A stretch of DNA of 64,000 nt, taken from NCBI RefSeq assembly GCF_947489715.1, contig NZ_CANLER010000004.1:310001-374000 (forward strand), read 5' to 3'. Under the pieces are notes generated by a model. It worked only from the letters and a program-made list of their open reading frames with translations. It was not told the DNA's origin and ran no database searches. The position numbers and the translations under genes were made by a program. Origin of the DNA: an uncultured Roseovarius sp. (GTDB lineage Bacteria > Pseudomonadota > Alphaproteobacteria > Rhodobacterales > Rhodobacteraceae). Below, piece after piece: positions 53,732-61,323 of the stretch (positions are counted from its first letter, which is position 1; every line of letters begins with the position of its first letter).

Positions 53732-54127
53732 GCGCTCGCAACGATTGTTCTTTTGGGCGCATTCTCGGTTCTCAGGGCTGACACAAACGTTCAGGATGAT
53801 GCCATGAGCATCAGGCCAGGTGAGTGGCGGTCTCGTTTGCCCTCACGTGGCGCCCGGCTCGGTCGAAGTATAAGAACCTAATATCAACGGACCGGCCATC
53901 GCAATCGTATGCGCGCAACATCTCAACGAGCTACGGGTCGCCGCTGCTTAGGAAATGATACGCGTTTGGAGATTTGCCAGCCTTCCAAATATTGAGCGAT
54001 GCGACGACTGCCGTGTCAAAAGACCAGCAGAAAATTTGAAGGCCTGATCATCTTTTGTGCCACGGCGATACAATAATCGCCGTGGCACATTTCATAAGCT
54101 CATCCCAAGAATTGGGATATCCAGTTC
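53732..54127. other. Intergenic region with a strong hairpin
   Basis: Apart from the hairpin at 54056-54089, no gene is well supported. A minus-strand frame at 53811-53921 (36 codons from ATG, ending in ...NETATHLA) reads somewhat like protein but has no Shine-Dalgarno. Confidence 0.45.
54056..54089. terminator. Hairpin, likely terminator of the RTX gene
   Basis: TGTGCCACGGCGAT and ATCGCCGTGGCACA form a perfect 14-bp stem with a 6-base loop, 39 bases beyond the RTX stop on the minus strand. It lacks a strong T-run on that side, so termination would be weak or factor-assisted. Confidence 0.6.
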
Positions 54128-55975
54128 TCAGAAAAGAAAGTTATCGACACCAAGATCGCCTATCTCAACGTCCTGCAAGGTGATTTTTGTACCCGCGTGG
54201 TCGTCGATGACAACATCGTCGCCAACCTGAGCGATATGGGTCTTTGAAAGATCCCGGAAATCGACAATCTCCGAAACGCCGCTGAGATCGATGATGTCTT
54301 CGGTTACATCGAAATCCGTAATCGCATCGTGACCATCATGGTTTGCGAAGACGAAGCTGTCGGCCCCTTCGCCACCGGTCATGACATCATAACCGCCTCC
54401 GCCCGTCAGCACGTTGTCCTGAGCGTTGCCAATGATCACATCGTTGAATGCTGTGCCGATGACGTTTTCGAAATCATTGACGACGGCGGTGTTTTTGCCA
54501 CTTGCATCCGAGACTGATCCGAATTCCGACAGACCGGGCGCGGTCTTGTCGCCGTTGCGCAGCTGAGGGTGCAAGGCATCCTGGTCGTTGATGTCTAGAT
54601 CGACCCGCGCGCCAGACCCAAGTTCGGACAAATCGAGGGTATCACCGCCTTTGGCATCTTTTGCTAAATTTTTGGCGGGTCCGTCCGCGTCATCGTCTCC
54701 GCCATCCAGTTTGATATCGATTTTCGACAACACATCGCCCACTAGTTCGGCGGTGTCATTACCGTCGCCGAAGTTGGTTTCGATCGCTTCGACCTTGTTG
54801 ATATCAAGCTGGAAAAGCCCGTTTTCTGTTTGGCCGTTCAACTCGGTGCGCGCAAAGGTGATACCCTTCCCGGCCTCTTCAAAGCGTGCGGTGTCGTCGT
54901 TTTGCAGGTCGAAATTCACCAGGTCAGTGAAGAAGTTGACTTCGGTCGTATCATAGCCGCGACCACCGTTCATATTGTCGGACCCGTCGCCATTGTTCCA
55001 CACCAGCCGGTCATCACCCGAACCACCGCGCATGTCGTCGTCACCCTTGTTGCCGATGATGGTGTCATCACCTGCACCACCCGCCAGAGTATCTACACCA
55101 AGACCGCCCGTGAGGATGTTCTCTTCGGAGTTGCCACGGATCAGATCATCGAAATCAGTGCCGATCACGTTTTCGAAATCGTTGGCAACGACTGTCGCGC
55201 CGTCGGTCTTGACCTTGCCGTTTTGCGAAAGACCGCGATCACCGTGGTTTTCGATATCCAGATCGACTTTCGCTGCTGCGGCGAGTTCACTCATGTCCAG
55301 CGTGTCTCCGACCGGGCCCTCGTCGCCACCTTCCAACGTGATGTCAATCCGGCTCGCCACGTCTCCAACCAATTCTGCAGTGTCATCGCCACCACCAAAA
55401 TTCACATCAAGCGCCTCGACTTCAGCAATATCGAGCTGGAAGAGGCCGTTGACTGCCTGACCATTCAGCTCGGTTCGGGCAAAGCTGATACCGGCTTTCG
55501 ACGCCTCAATACGTGCGGTGTCTTCGTTTTGCAAATCGTTGTTCACCAGATCGGTGAAGAAATTCACTTGCGTTTTATCGTAGCCCTTCCCCCCGCGCAT
55601 CGTGTCGGAACCATCGCCATTGTTCCACACCAGCAGGTCGTCACCGTCGTTGCCAAGCATAAGGTCGTCGCCCTTGTTGCCGATCACGGTGTCATTGCCT
55701 GCGCCGCCGCTCATCGCGTCCTGGTCGTTACCACCTGACATGACATCGTCGCCGCGTTTGCCAAACATCAGGTCGATACCGTCGCCACCATCAAGCGTGT
55801 CATCACCGGATTTGCCGATCACCGTGTCGTCACCGCCGAGCGCCTGGATGTTATCGTGGCCTTTTGTCCCGACAAGTCGTTCACCGACGTCGGTCCCGGT
55901 TATTTCAACAACGCCTTTTTTGCTGTTCTCTGGCTTGATAAGAGTGCTGTTTTTTTCTTCAATAGGATTGGTCAT
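54128..55975 (-). CDS. RTX (hemolysin-type calcium-binding) protein, two-module
   Basis: The 615-residue protein has no N-terminal signal, blocks of GGxGxDxhx calcium-binding nonapeptides (roughly 30-120, 285-345 and 525-560) and an acidic C-terminus ending VDNFLF, as expected for type I secretion. Two long near-repeats alternate with the nonapeptides: the segment beginning LVWNNGDGSDTMRGGKGYD recurs as LVWNNGDGSDNMNGGRGYD, each followed by a V-N-F-F-T-D-L-V and ARTELNGQ region. This repeat is longer than the usual nonapeptides. The role may be surface or biofilm related; no secretion genes are visible. Confidence 0.9.
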   Translation of the reverse strand: MTNPIEEKNSTLIKPENSKKGVVEITGTDVGERLVGTKGHDNIQALGGDDTVIGKSGDDTLDGGDGIDLMFGKRGDDVMSGGNDQDAMSGGAGNDTVIGNKGDDLMLGNDGDDLLVWNNGDGSDTMRGGKGYDKTQVNFFTDLVNNDLQNEDTARIEASKAGISFARTELNGQAVNGLFQLDIAEVEALDVNFGGGDDTAELVGDVASRIDITLEGGDEGPVGDTLDMSELAAAAKVDLDIENHGDRGLSQNGKVKTDGATVVANDFENVIGTDFDDLIRGNSEENILTGGLGVDTLAGGAGDDTIIGNKGDDDMRGGSGDDRLVWNNGDGSDNMNGGRGYDTTEVNFFTDLVNFDLQNDDTARFEEAGKGITFARTELNGQTENGLFQLDINKVEAIETNFGDGNDTAELVGDVLSKIDIKLDGGDDDADGPAKNLAKDAKGGDTLDLSELGSGARVDLDINDQDALHPQLRNGDKTAPGLSEFGSVSDASGKNTAVVNDFENVIGTAFNDVIIGNAQDNVLTGGGGYDVMTGGEGADSFVFANHDGHDAITDFDVTEDIIDLSGVSEIVDFRDLSKTHIAQVGDDVVIDDHAGTKITLQDVEIGDLGVDNFLF

Positions 55976-56022
55976 TTTATTTGCCTTTCAAATACGCGCA
56001 TATGTTTCTGTGCTGCGGTGGG

Positions 56023-56124
56023 TTAATAGGGCTGAGGCGTTTCGACAGTCAGGATGGGTCGCGAATGGGTCTGATCTTGCATCTGCGACTTGATGGTCGC
56101 GGTCCCGATGAATGATCCGATCAT
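56023..56124 (-). CDS. Candidate 33-residue peptide ahead of the RTX gene
   Basis: ATG at 56124 lies nine bases after a perfect AGGAGG, much better than most ribosome sites in the window. The 33 codons (MIGSFIGTATIKSQMQDQTH first, ending ETPQPY) stop at 56023, 47 bases before the RTX start. No family is recognised. It could be a regulatory leader peptide, a secreted peptide or a cleaved precursor. Confidence 0.5.
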   Translation of the reverse strand: MIGSFIGTATIKSQMQDQTHSRPILTVETPQPY

Positions 56125-56644
56125 GGTGTCGTTCCTCCTCTCACGAACACCGATGTTGTTTTGAACAACAGTGTGTGGCGTTCATGGTCGGGTTACGCCT
56201 ATGGCCAGCGGTTTATTCTTGAGGTGCCGATTTTTTTTTGACGTTTTGCGCGCAAGAACTCTGTGGTGGCGTATTTTTTTGTACCCGCCGTGCATTGTTC
56301 GGCAGCGTTGCAATAGCATCTGTTTTCACGACTCTTTCACCCGCCGCCCGTCCCTCCGGTATCCTTTGTTTCTTAGGGCTTCTACGGTGGTGCGCGCGTT
56401 GGCGAACCAATGGATATCGGACAATCAGATGCAGGTTTTCTGAGGCGAGAAATCGTTCGATCCAGCAGCAAACGACGTGTCCGGGATACTTTTGGGAAAA
56501 AGCGTTAGAACGTCTGAAATAGCCGCTGATCCAAGTTGGTATCGCAAGGCAGCTTGGTGCCAGGCAAAGGGCCTTTTCGCTGCATCCGAGGGATGATGCA
56601 GGAATTGCCAGTCACGTCAGGAAACGCATCATTGTAATTTTTGG
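56125..56644. other. Intergenic region upstream of the 33-codon ORF
   Basis: TGTTGTT-TTG-AACAACA (56154-56170) is a perfect 7-bp inverted repeat just ahead of the strong ribosome site, a possible operator. Several A/T runs follow at 56230-56280. No gene is supported. Confidence 0.45.
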
Positions 56645-57418
56645 CTAGGCTTGCTCGGCGGCAGAAAGCGCAATATCGCCCAGATCGTCGCGATCTTCGT
56701 CTCCGACGATAACAAAATTTGCGTTGCGGGCACCCCAAGTCACCATATCGAATACACCTATGGTACGTTCGTCGAAACCCTCTCGCGGAGAATCCGATTG
56801 GATCAGGCAGAGAGCGACCACACGTTTTTGTGTATCCGTGTACATCAGCTGAGAAACCGGTTTTCCGGCGGCAACCAGCAATCTAGCCCCTCGGAAAGTT
56901 AATCCATGTTCAGACAAATCCGGGATTCGAACTTCTGCACCCACTGACTTTGTAAGCCAGGTTTTGATGTGATCTGCCTCATCCGCAGGTACTTCTACAA
57001 GATGACGACCCTGGCTTGCGTAGACGCGATGATAATCTGCGATATCGTCCAGCCATCCGGGCGCTGCCGCGATCTGCTGATTTTGGGACAATCCGGTAAA
57101 ATATCCCGTGCCGCCGCCGATTAATAATGCAATCACCACCGCCAGGGCCGAAATCCAACCGAGGGCTGAAGGCGGGCGGGGCTCGTTTGCCGCGCTTGCA
57201 ACAGGAGCGTCCTGAATAGCCGCCGCCAGCTCGAATGGGACAGGCTCCTCCAGCATGGCCGCAAAGGTTTCCTGGGCGGCCGTATCCGCTGCCATGATCG
57301 CTTCTAGCTCAGTCTGGAGTTCAGGGTCGCTTGCCAGAGCTTTTTCAATCTCATGCGCTTCATCTTCCGGCAGTTCGCCGTCCAGGAACGCGCTCAATTT
57401 TTCGGTGTAATCTGTCAC
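56645..57418 (-). CDS. Membrane anti-sigma factor (RskA/ChrR-like)
   Basis: The 257-residue protein begins with the LSAFLDGELPEDEAHEIEKAL anti-sigma domain, one transmembrane helix at about 86-109, and a periplasmic domain. This layout fits an anti-sigma factor that holds the ECF sigma at the membrane. Its start overlaps the sigma gene stop (ATGA), consistent with co-expression of the pair. The signal that releases the sigma factor is not apparent. Confidence 0.88.
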   Translation of the reverse strand: MTDYTEKLSAFLDGELPEDEAHEIEKALASDPELQTELEAIMAADTAAQETFAAMLEEPVPFELAAAIQDAPVASAANEPRPPSALGWISALAVVIALLIGGGTGYFTGLSQNQQIAAAPGWLDDIADYHRVYASQGRHLVEVPADEADHIKTWLTKSVGAEVRIPDLSEHGLTFRGARLLVAAGKPVSQLMYTDTQKRVVALCLIQSDSPREGFDERTIGVFDMVTWGARNANFVIVGDEDRDDLGDIALSAAEQA

Positions 57419-58035
57419 GTGCTTGCTCCTGCGGGCTCGGCCATTTGCTTGGCCAGTGTCTTCCGCGCTCTATGGATACGGCTCATGACAGTACCGATCG
57501 GAATTTCGAACAATTCGGCCGCTTCCGCATAACTGTATCCTTCGACCGAGACGGTGAGCAGAATAGTTGACAGCTCTTCTGGCAATGCGGCGATATGGTC
57601 GCGCAACTCTGTCGCGGCGGCGGCGGCCTCGCCCGTTTCTTGTGCGACCAGCTCATGAGCTTCTTCCGCCGGGACGTGACCTTGGCCCAATCGAACCGTG
57701 CGTTTGCGAATTTCACTGATCCACAGATTTCGGGTGATCCGAAACATCCAACGATCAAGCGGTTGAGTGGGATCCCATTGGTCTGAACGGCTAAGCGCGC
57801 GCAGGCAAGCTTCTTGCACGAGATCATCTGCCTCTGGCACGGAGCGTGTCAATGATCGCGCAAATCGTCTGAGCCGTGGCAAGAGCGCGATCAACTCGCG
57901 CTTGAGATCAGTCAATGCGTGGTCCTCTCGGATTTCGGCGCCTAGAATTCGAATGCTGCCGGTTCTCGGTGCCGCGACGGGCCCGATAAAGAAACTTGTT
58001 TGCCAGTTGGTTTGGCCTGACAGAGCCAAGGTCAT
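57415..58035 (-). CDS. ECF RNA polymerase sigma factor
   Basis: 206 residues from the ATG at 58035, which has AAGGAG eight bases upstream; the longer frame is rejected for lack of a site. Sigma-2 region with EADDLVQEACLRALSRSDQWDP, promoter-melting R-I-T-R-N-L-W-I, and sigma-4 helix-turn-helix ELFEIPIGTVMSRIHRARKTL are plain. It is divergent from a small lipoprotein gene and has a candidate autoregulated promoter just upstream. Confidence 0.9.
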   Translation of the reverse strand: MTLALSGQTNWQTSFFIGPVAAPRTGSIRILGAEIREDHALTDLKRELIALLPRLRRFARSLTRSVPEADDLVQEACLRALSRSDQWDPTQPLDRWMFRITRNLWISEIRKRTVRLGQGHVPAEEAHELVAQETGEAAAAATELRDHIAALPEELSTILLTVSVEGYSYAEAAELFEIPIGTVMSRIHRARKTLAKQMAEPAGAST

Positions 58036-58065
58036 TACACACTCCTTTTCGTTTGTTTCAAAGAG

Positions 58066-58093
58066 CATACGCTTGGGCCGGCGAAAAAATTCC
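58066..58093 (-). promoter_or_regulatory. Candidate ECF-type promoter of the sigma/anti-sigma operon
   Basis: On the minus strand GGAAT (58093-58089), a 17-base spacer and CGTATG (58071-58066) lie 31 bases before the sigma start. The -35 overlaps an 8-bp inverted repeat AAAAAATT-CC-AATTTTTT (58084-58101). ECF factors commonly drive their own promoter with GGAA/CGT elements. Confidence 0.4.
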
Positions 58094-58202
58094 AATTTTT
58101 TCCGAAAGGCTGTGAATATCCGCCCGATCCCACGCGTAATGGCTAGCAGTGAGAGATACGAACTCCACTTTGTTGACTTCGCATAAAAAGGAAAATTCTT
58201 TC

Positions 58203-58313
58203 ATGAAACGCATTATTTTAGCTTCGTTTGGCCTGCTGGTCCTTACAGCCTGCGACTATGGCGGTCAGCCCTCCGGTGGGTCAAATAAAGCTTATGGGTC
58301 TTCCAGTTACTGA
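58203..58313 (+). CDS. Tiny lipoprotein (36 residues)
   Basis: ATG at 58203 with AAGGA ahead. The product begins MKRIILASFGLLVLTACDYGG, a full lipoprotein signal with lipobox LTAC and Asp at +2, then a short Gly/Ser/Tyr-rich tail ending SSSY. It has its own terminator downstream. The position divergent from an ECF sigma factor suggests it may be a target of that sigma factor. Family unknown. Confidence 0.65.
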   Translation: MKRIILASFGLLVLTACDYGGQPSGGSNKAYGSSSY

Positions 58314-58352
58314 TTTTTAAAGACCTTAAAACTTTGTTGCGTAACGAGTGTG

Positions 58353-58388
58353 ATGCGACCGTAGAGAAATCTGTGGTCGCATTTTTTA
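58353..58388 (+). terminator. Intrinsic terminator after the tiny lipoprotein
   Basis: ATGCGACC (58353-58360) pairs with GGTCGCAT (58375-58382) across a 14-base loop and is followed by TTTTTT, a classical terminator 40 bases beyond the stop. Confidence 0.75.
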
Positions 58389-58587
58389 TGCCGTTTGAAC
58401 CGAGCTTTCACACAACTGATCTTGGTGGGAGCTCGGGTTTTTCAGTTGCGCAGACATCACTATCATATTGGCGTTTCGCCTGCGCTGTGATTGCATCGAT
58501 CAGGGTGCGCTAGCAGATTGGTAACCGTTATCAGCAAGCACTATGGTAATTGGTGTGAGCAAAAAAAACAGAGAATCGACCCCTGCT

Positions 58588-59004
58588 ATGAAACTGGAAT
58601 TTCACCACATAAACTTCGTCTCGGAAAATGTGGATCGGATGCACGATTTCTATACGAACGTGCTGGGTTTGGACGACGTTCCGCAAGAGAATTTTCCGCG
58701 CACCGAGGAGACCGAGGAGCGCGGCTATAGCGGCAAAATCCGCTTTGCGTCGGAGGGTAAGATGCAAATGCACCTCGCAGAGCGCGCGCTTGATGTGGGC
58801 TTCAAGAACGGACATGTGATCAACCCTGTGGACCGCGGGCACATTGCATTTCGGACAGACGATATCGACGCGTTTCTGAAGATTCTAGATGAGCGAGGCA
58901 TTCCTTATTCTGACTACGGAACAAGCTTTGCAAAGACCTGGCACCAGGTGTTTTTCATGGATCCGGAAGGCAATGTGATTGAGGTGCACCAGCAGGTGAT
59001 CTAA
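58588..59004 (+). CDS. VOC-family (glyoxalase-like) protein
   Basis: 138 residues from the ATG at 58588 (frame open slightly earlier). The two babab modules are visible: first strand LEFHHINFVSENVDRMHDFY with a metal His, the second RGHIAFRTDDIDAFL, and FFMDPEGNVIEVHQ with the final Glu of the metal triad. VOC proteins act in ring cleavage, methylglyoxal and fosfomycin chemistry. The gene stands alone between the lipoprotein and the iron locus. Confidence 0.88.
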   Translation: MKLEFHHINFVSENVDRMHDFYTNVLGLDDVPQENFPRTEETEERGYSGKIRFASEGKMQMHLAERALDVGFKNGHVINPVDRGHIAFRTDDIDAFLKILDERGIPYSDYGTSFAKTWHQVFFMDPEGNVIEVHQQVI

Positions 59005-59169
59005 GGCTGTTTTCCTGCCAGCGTCCTCAAAATAAAAGACAAATCATTAGGGATATTGGACCAGCTTCTTTGATCTGGTGCTGGCTTATCAGAGGGGCGA
59101 TGCACTGGTCGAAGTGTTTGCTTGCCGGATCTCAAGATTCTGTTGGTTCGTCGCCAGTCACATCGTTTC

Positions 59170-60738
59170 TTAGGTAGATGATGCTTCCGCATGCAGACGT
59201 GTCTTTCTGCTTCGGATCAAAAAGATTGCCCCACTGATCAAAAAGAAGAGGTCCAGGGAAAAGATATCGGTCTCTGCGCCGAAAACGGCTTCACCCCAAG
59301 AAAGTCCACCCGATTGCAACCTGACAATCGGCAGCAAGCAAAGGGCGCTTCCCAGCACCGGGCCAAACACCTTGGCTTGGGCAAGGTCTGGCCTGTAGCG
59401 TATTACGAACGAACCGACGATCACACCCGTTGATGTGATCAGAAATGCCTGCGCTGTCCAAAAAATGGGATCTCCTGCCAGGCGTGCCAGAAAGTAACCA
59501 TAGGCTGCGCCGACCATCGCCAGCGGCAGACCCCAAACCACGGTTTCAAAAGCCCATTCAGTTGTTGACCATAGCGGTGTCTCGCGTCGGCGAAACCACA
59601 GGTGCAAGCCTGAGACAACGGTAAAGGTCATCGCAGCGCCAAGGGCCGCCCACACGATACGCGACGCCTTGCCAGCGAAGTTTCCAAAATGAAGGGGCAC
59701 GGCTAGATCGACCAGCGTTGACCCGACGGACGGTGCGGTGCCGACAACAAAAGAGGGGCCCAGAAATGCGCCGGTCGCGCCGTTGAATTCAAGCGACATG
59801 CCGCTGAGATAGCCACGTGCAGGGGTGTGAAAGGTCTCAATTATCGCATCCGCGCGGCCTGCGTTATGGATGTTCAAGACGCTGGCGGTCGTTTTGCTGA
59901 TACTTTGGGCATGTAAAAGAACCAAATCAATATCAGCGACTTCAGCCGGCGATGCATCCTTGGTCATTGGCGCGCCGACAACTGCCTCAAGCGCGGCGGT
60001 TTGATCGCCACCAAACGCTACCATCGCGACGACTGGCAGTCCCAGCGAGACCGCGAAGCTCAGGAAGGCGCCCGTGAAAGCCAGCAGCACGGCAAAAGGC
60101 AGCGACCACACGCCCGCAAGGTTGTGTCGGTCCCGGTATGACACCATGCGCCCGCCGGGGCGCTCGGCGACAAACAGCTCCTTAATGATGTTGCGATGGA
60201 TCAACACTCCGGTGATGGCGGCGATCAACATCGCAATACCCAGGATGCCGGTCAGATAAAGACCCCAGCGACCGGGCACATGCAATCGGACGTGCAATTC
60301 GACAAGGAAATCGGCCAGTGCCTCGCTTGGACGGGTGGCAGACAGATCTTCTAAAAACCCAGACTTAGCGCTTACGATTGCACCTGAATCAGGTTGCACG
60401 ATGTACTCTCGTCCAAAGGTCGCGACGCCACCGCCATCAAGCCGAGGGCGGGCACCGCCAAAGAAAAGTCGCAAGGTGCCATTGGGGCCTTCGCCGATGA
60501 TGACGTCTTCTTTGAGGTCAGCAGGTACCTGCGCCGCGATCCGCTGGAAATGACGATTGACAGGTTGGCTCAATGCCTGGTTCGTGAGTGTGGTCTTTTC
60601 AGACCAATGGCCGATTTCATCAGCAAAGACGACGACCGTACCACTGAGAATGACGGCATAAAGCAAGATCGATAGCGCTGTGGCCAGCCAGCCATGCAGG
60701 GCGACAAGGCGTTTTGTCTGGGATGCGTCAAGCAGCAT
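59170..60738 (-). CDS. PepSY-associated transmembrane protein (ferric-chelate reductase-like)
   Basis: 522 residues from the ATG at 60738 (MLLDASQTKRLVALHGWLAT); the frame runs on upstream but that part overlaps a small membrane gene and is rejected. The protein has four to five transmembrane segments and the PepSY_TM arrangement, with HGWLA at helix 1, H-R-N-I-I at about 195 and LHLWFRRR at about 345. In this family paired His residues bind heme and the protein reduces siderophore-bound iron (FoxB-like). It is divergent from a TonB receptor gene. Confidence 0.85.
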   Translation of the reverse strand: MLLDASQTKRLVALHGWLATALSILLYAVILSGTVVVFADEIGHWSEKTTLTNQALSQPVNRHFQRIAAQVPADLKEDVIIGEGPNGTLRLFFGGARPRLDGGGVATFGREYIVQPDSGAIVSAKSGFLEDLSATRPSEALADFLVELHVRLHVPGRWGLYLTGILGIAMLIAAITGVLIHRNIIKELFVAERPGGRMVSYRDRHNLAGVWSLPFAVLLAFTGAFLSFAVSLGLPVVAMVAFGGDQTAALEAVVGAPMTKDASPAEVADIDLVLLHAQSISKTTASVLNIHNAGRADAIIETFHTPARGYLSGMSLEFNGATGAFLGPSFVVGTAPSVGSTLVDLAVPLHFGNFAGKASRIVWAALGAAMTFTVVSGLHLWFRRRETPLWSTTEWAFETVVWGLPLAMVGAAYGYFLARLAGDPIFWTAQAFLITSTGVIVGSFVIRYRPDLAQAKVFGPVLGSALCLLPIVRLQSGGLSWGEAVFGAETDIFSLDLFFLISGAIFLIRSRKTRLHAEASST

Positions 60739-60749
60739 GAAGGCTGTTC

Positions 60750-61091
60750 CTATAGCGCGATTGTCAGGGCGATAACGGAAATGCAAAAGCCCATGCCAAA
60801 GACATAGAGCCGCGCGATGCGCCCGGGGCTCACGGACGTGACGGGTAGCACCACCAGCGTTGACCATATCAAGGGAAAGAAGATTACGGGTAGTACCAGA
60901 TGGTCGATATCCCCGCGGCCCGAGGGTAGGATAAGCGGCAGGGTTGCCATCACTAATATGGCCAGAAGGAAGGCCATCGGCCCTGCCAAAAACCACCTTA
61001 AAATCGTTTGATTTCGGTGTATTGGCTTAGTTGTCGCAGTTGTTTCACTTTGTAACGCTGAAACGCTCTGGGATTGGTCTGCCACTTTCAC
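60750..61091 (-). CDS. Small membrane protein of the iron locus
   Basis: 113 residues from a GTG at 61091. The last 80 residues hold three transmembrane helices (about 31-53, 62-80, 92-112). It stops 11 bases before the PepSY gene, so they form one unit. The protein is like small iron-uptake associated DUF proteins that stand between receptor and PepSY genes. Family name is not certain. Confidence 0.7.
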   Translation of the reverse strand: MKVADQSQSVSALQSETTATTKPIHRNQTILRWFLAGPMAFLLAILVMATLPLILPSGRGDIDHLVLPVIFFPLIWSTLVVLPVTSVSPGRIARLYVFGMGFCISVIALTIAL

Positions 61092-61323
61092 GCCCCACAG
61101 TTTATCAGAAAATTGGCTGGCTGAGCGTGTGCGCGTGGCTGACCTGGGTTCATATTATGCGGTGATCGGCATCAAGAAAACCGAATCCACCTATTTCTGA
61201 TTAAATTAATTAGGTATTGATCGAAATGCAAAAAAATGGTTAATCGCGACCAACTGTCCCCAGCCGGTCATGTGGCCCCGCCAGGTTCGTCTCAACTCGA
61301 AACGTCTGATGTCGGAGCATGGA

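Noticed and set aside
54830..55738. 302-codon open frame antisense to the RTX gene
   Set aside because: Mirror of the repeated RTX coding sequence; its repeats (HQVSEEVDF type) only reflect those of the gene.
54560..55860. CRISPR-like repeats in the RTX gene
   Set aside because: The repetition is protein-coding nonapeptide repetition without constant spacers or identical DNA repeats.
61092..61200. Possible tail of a broken gene on the plus strand (ending GIKKTESTYF)
   Set aside because: The frame stays open only about 40 codons and overlaps the minus-strand small membrane gene; no family match recognised.
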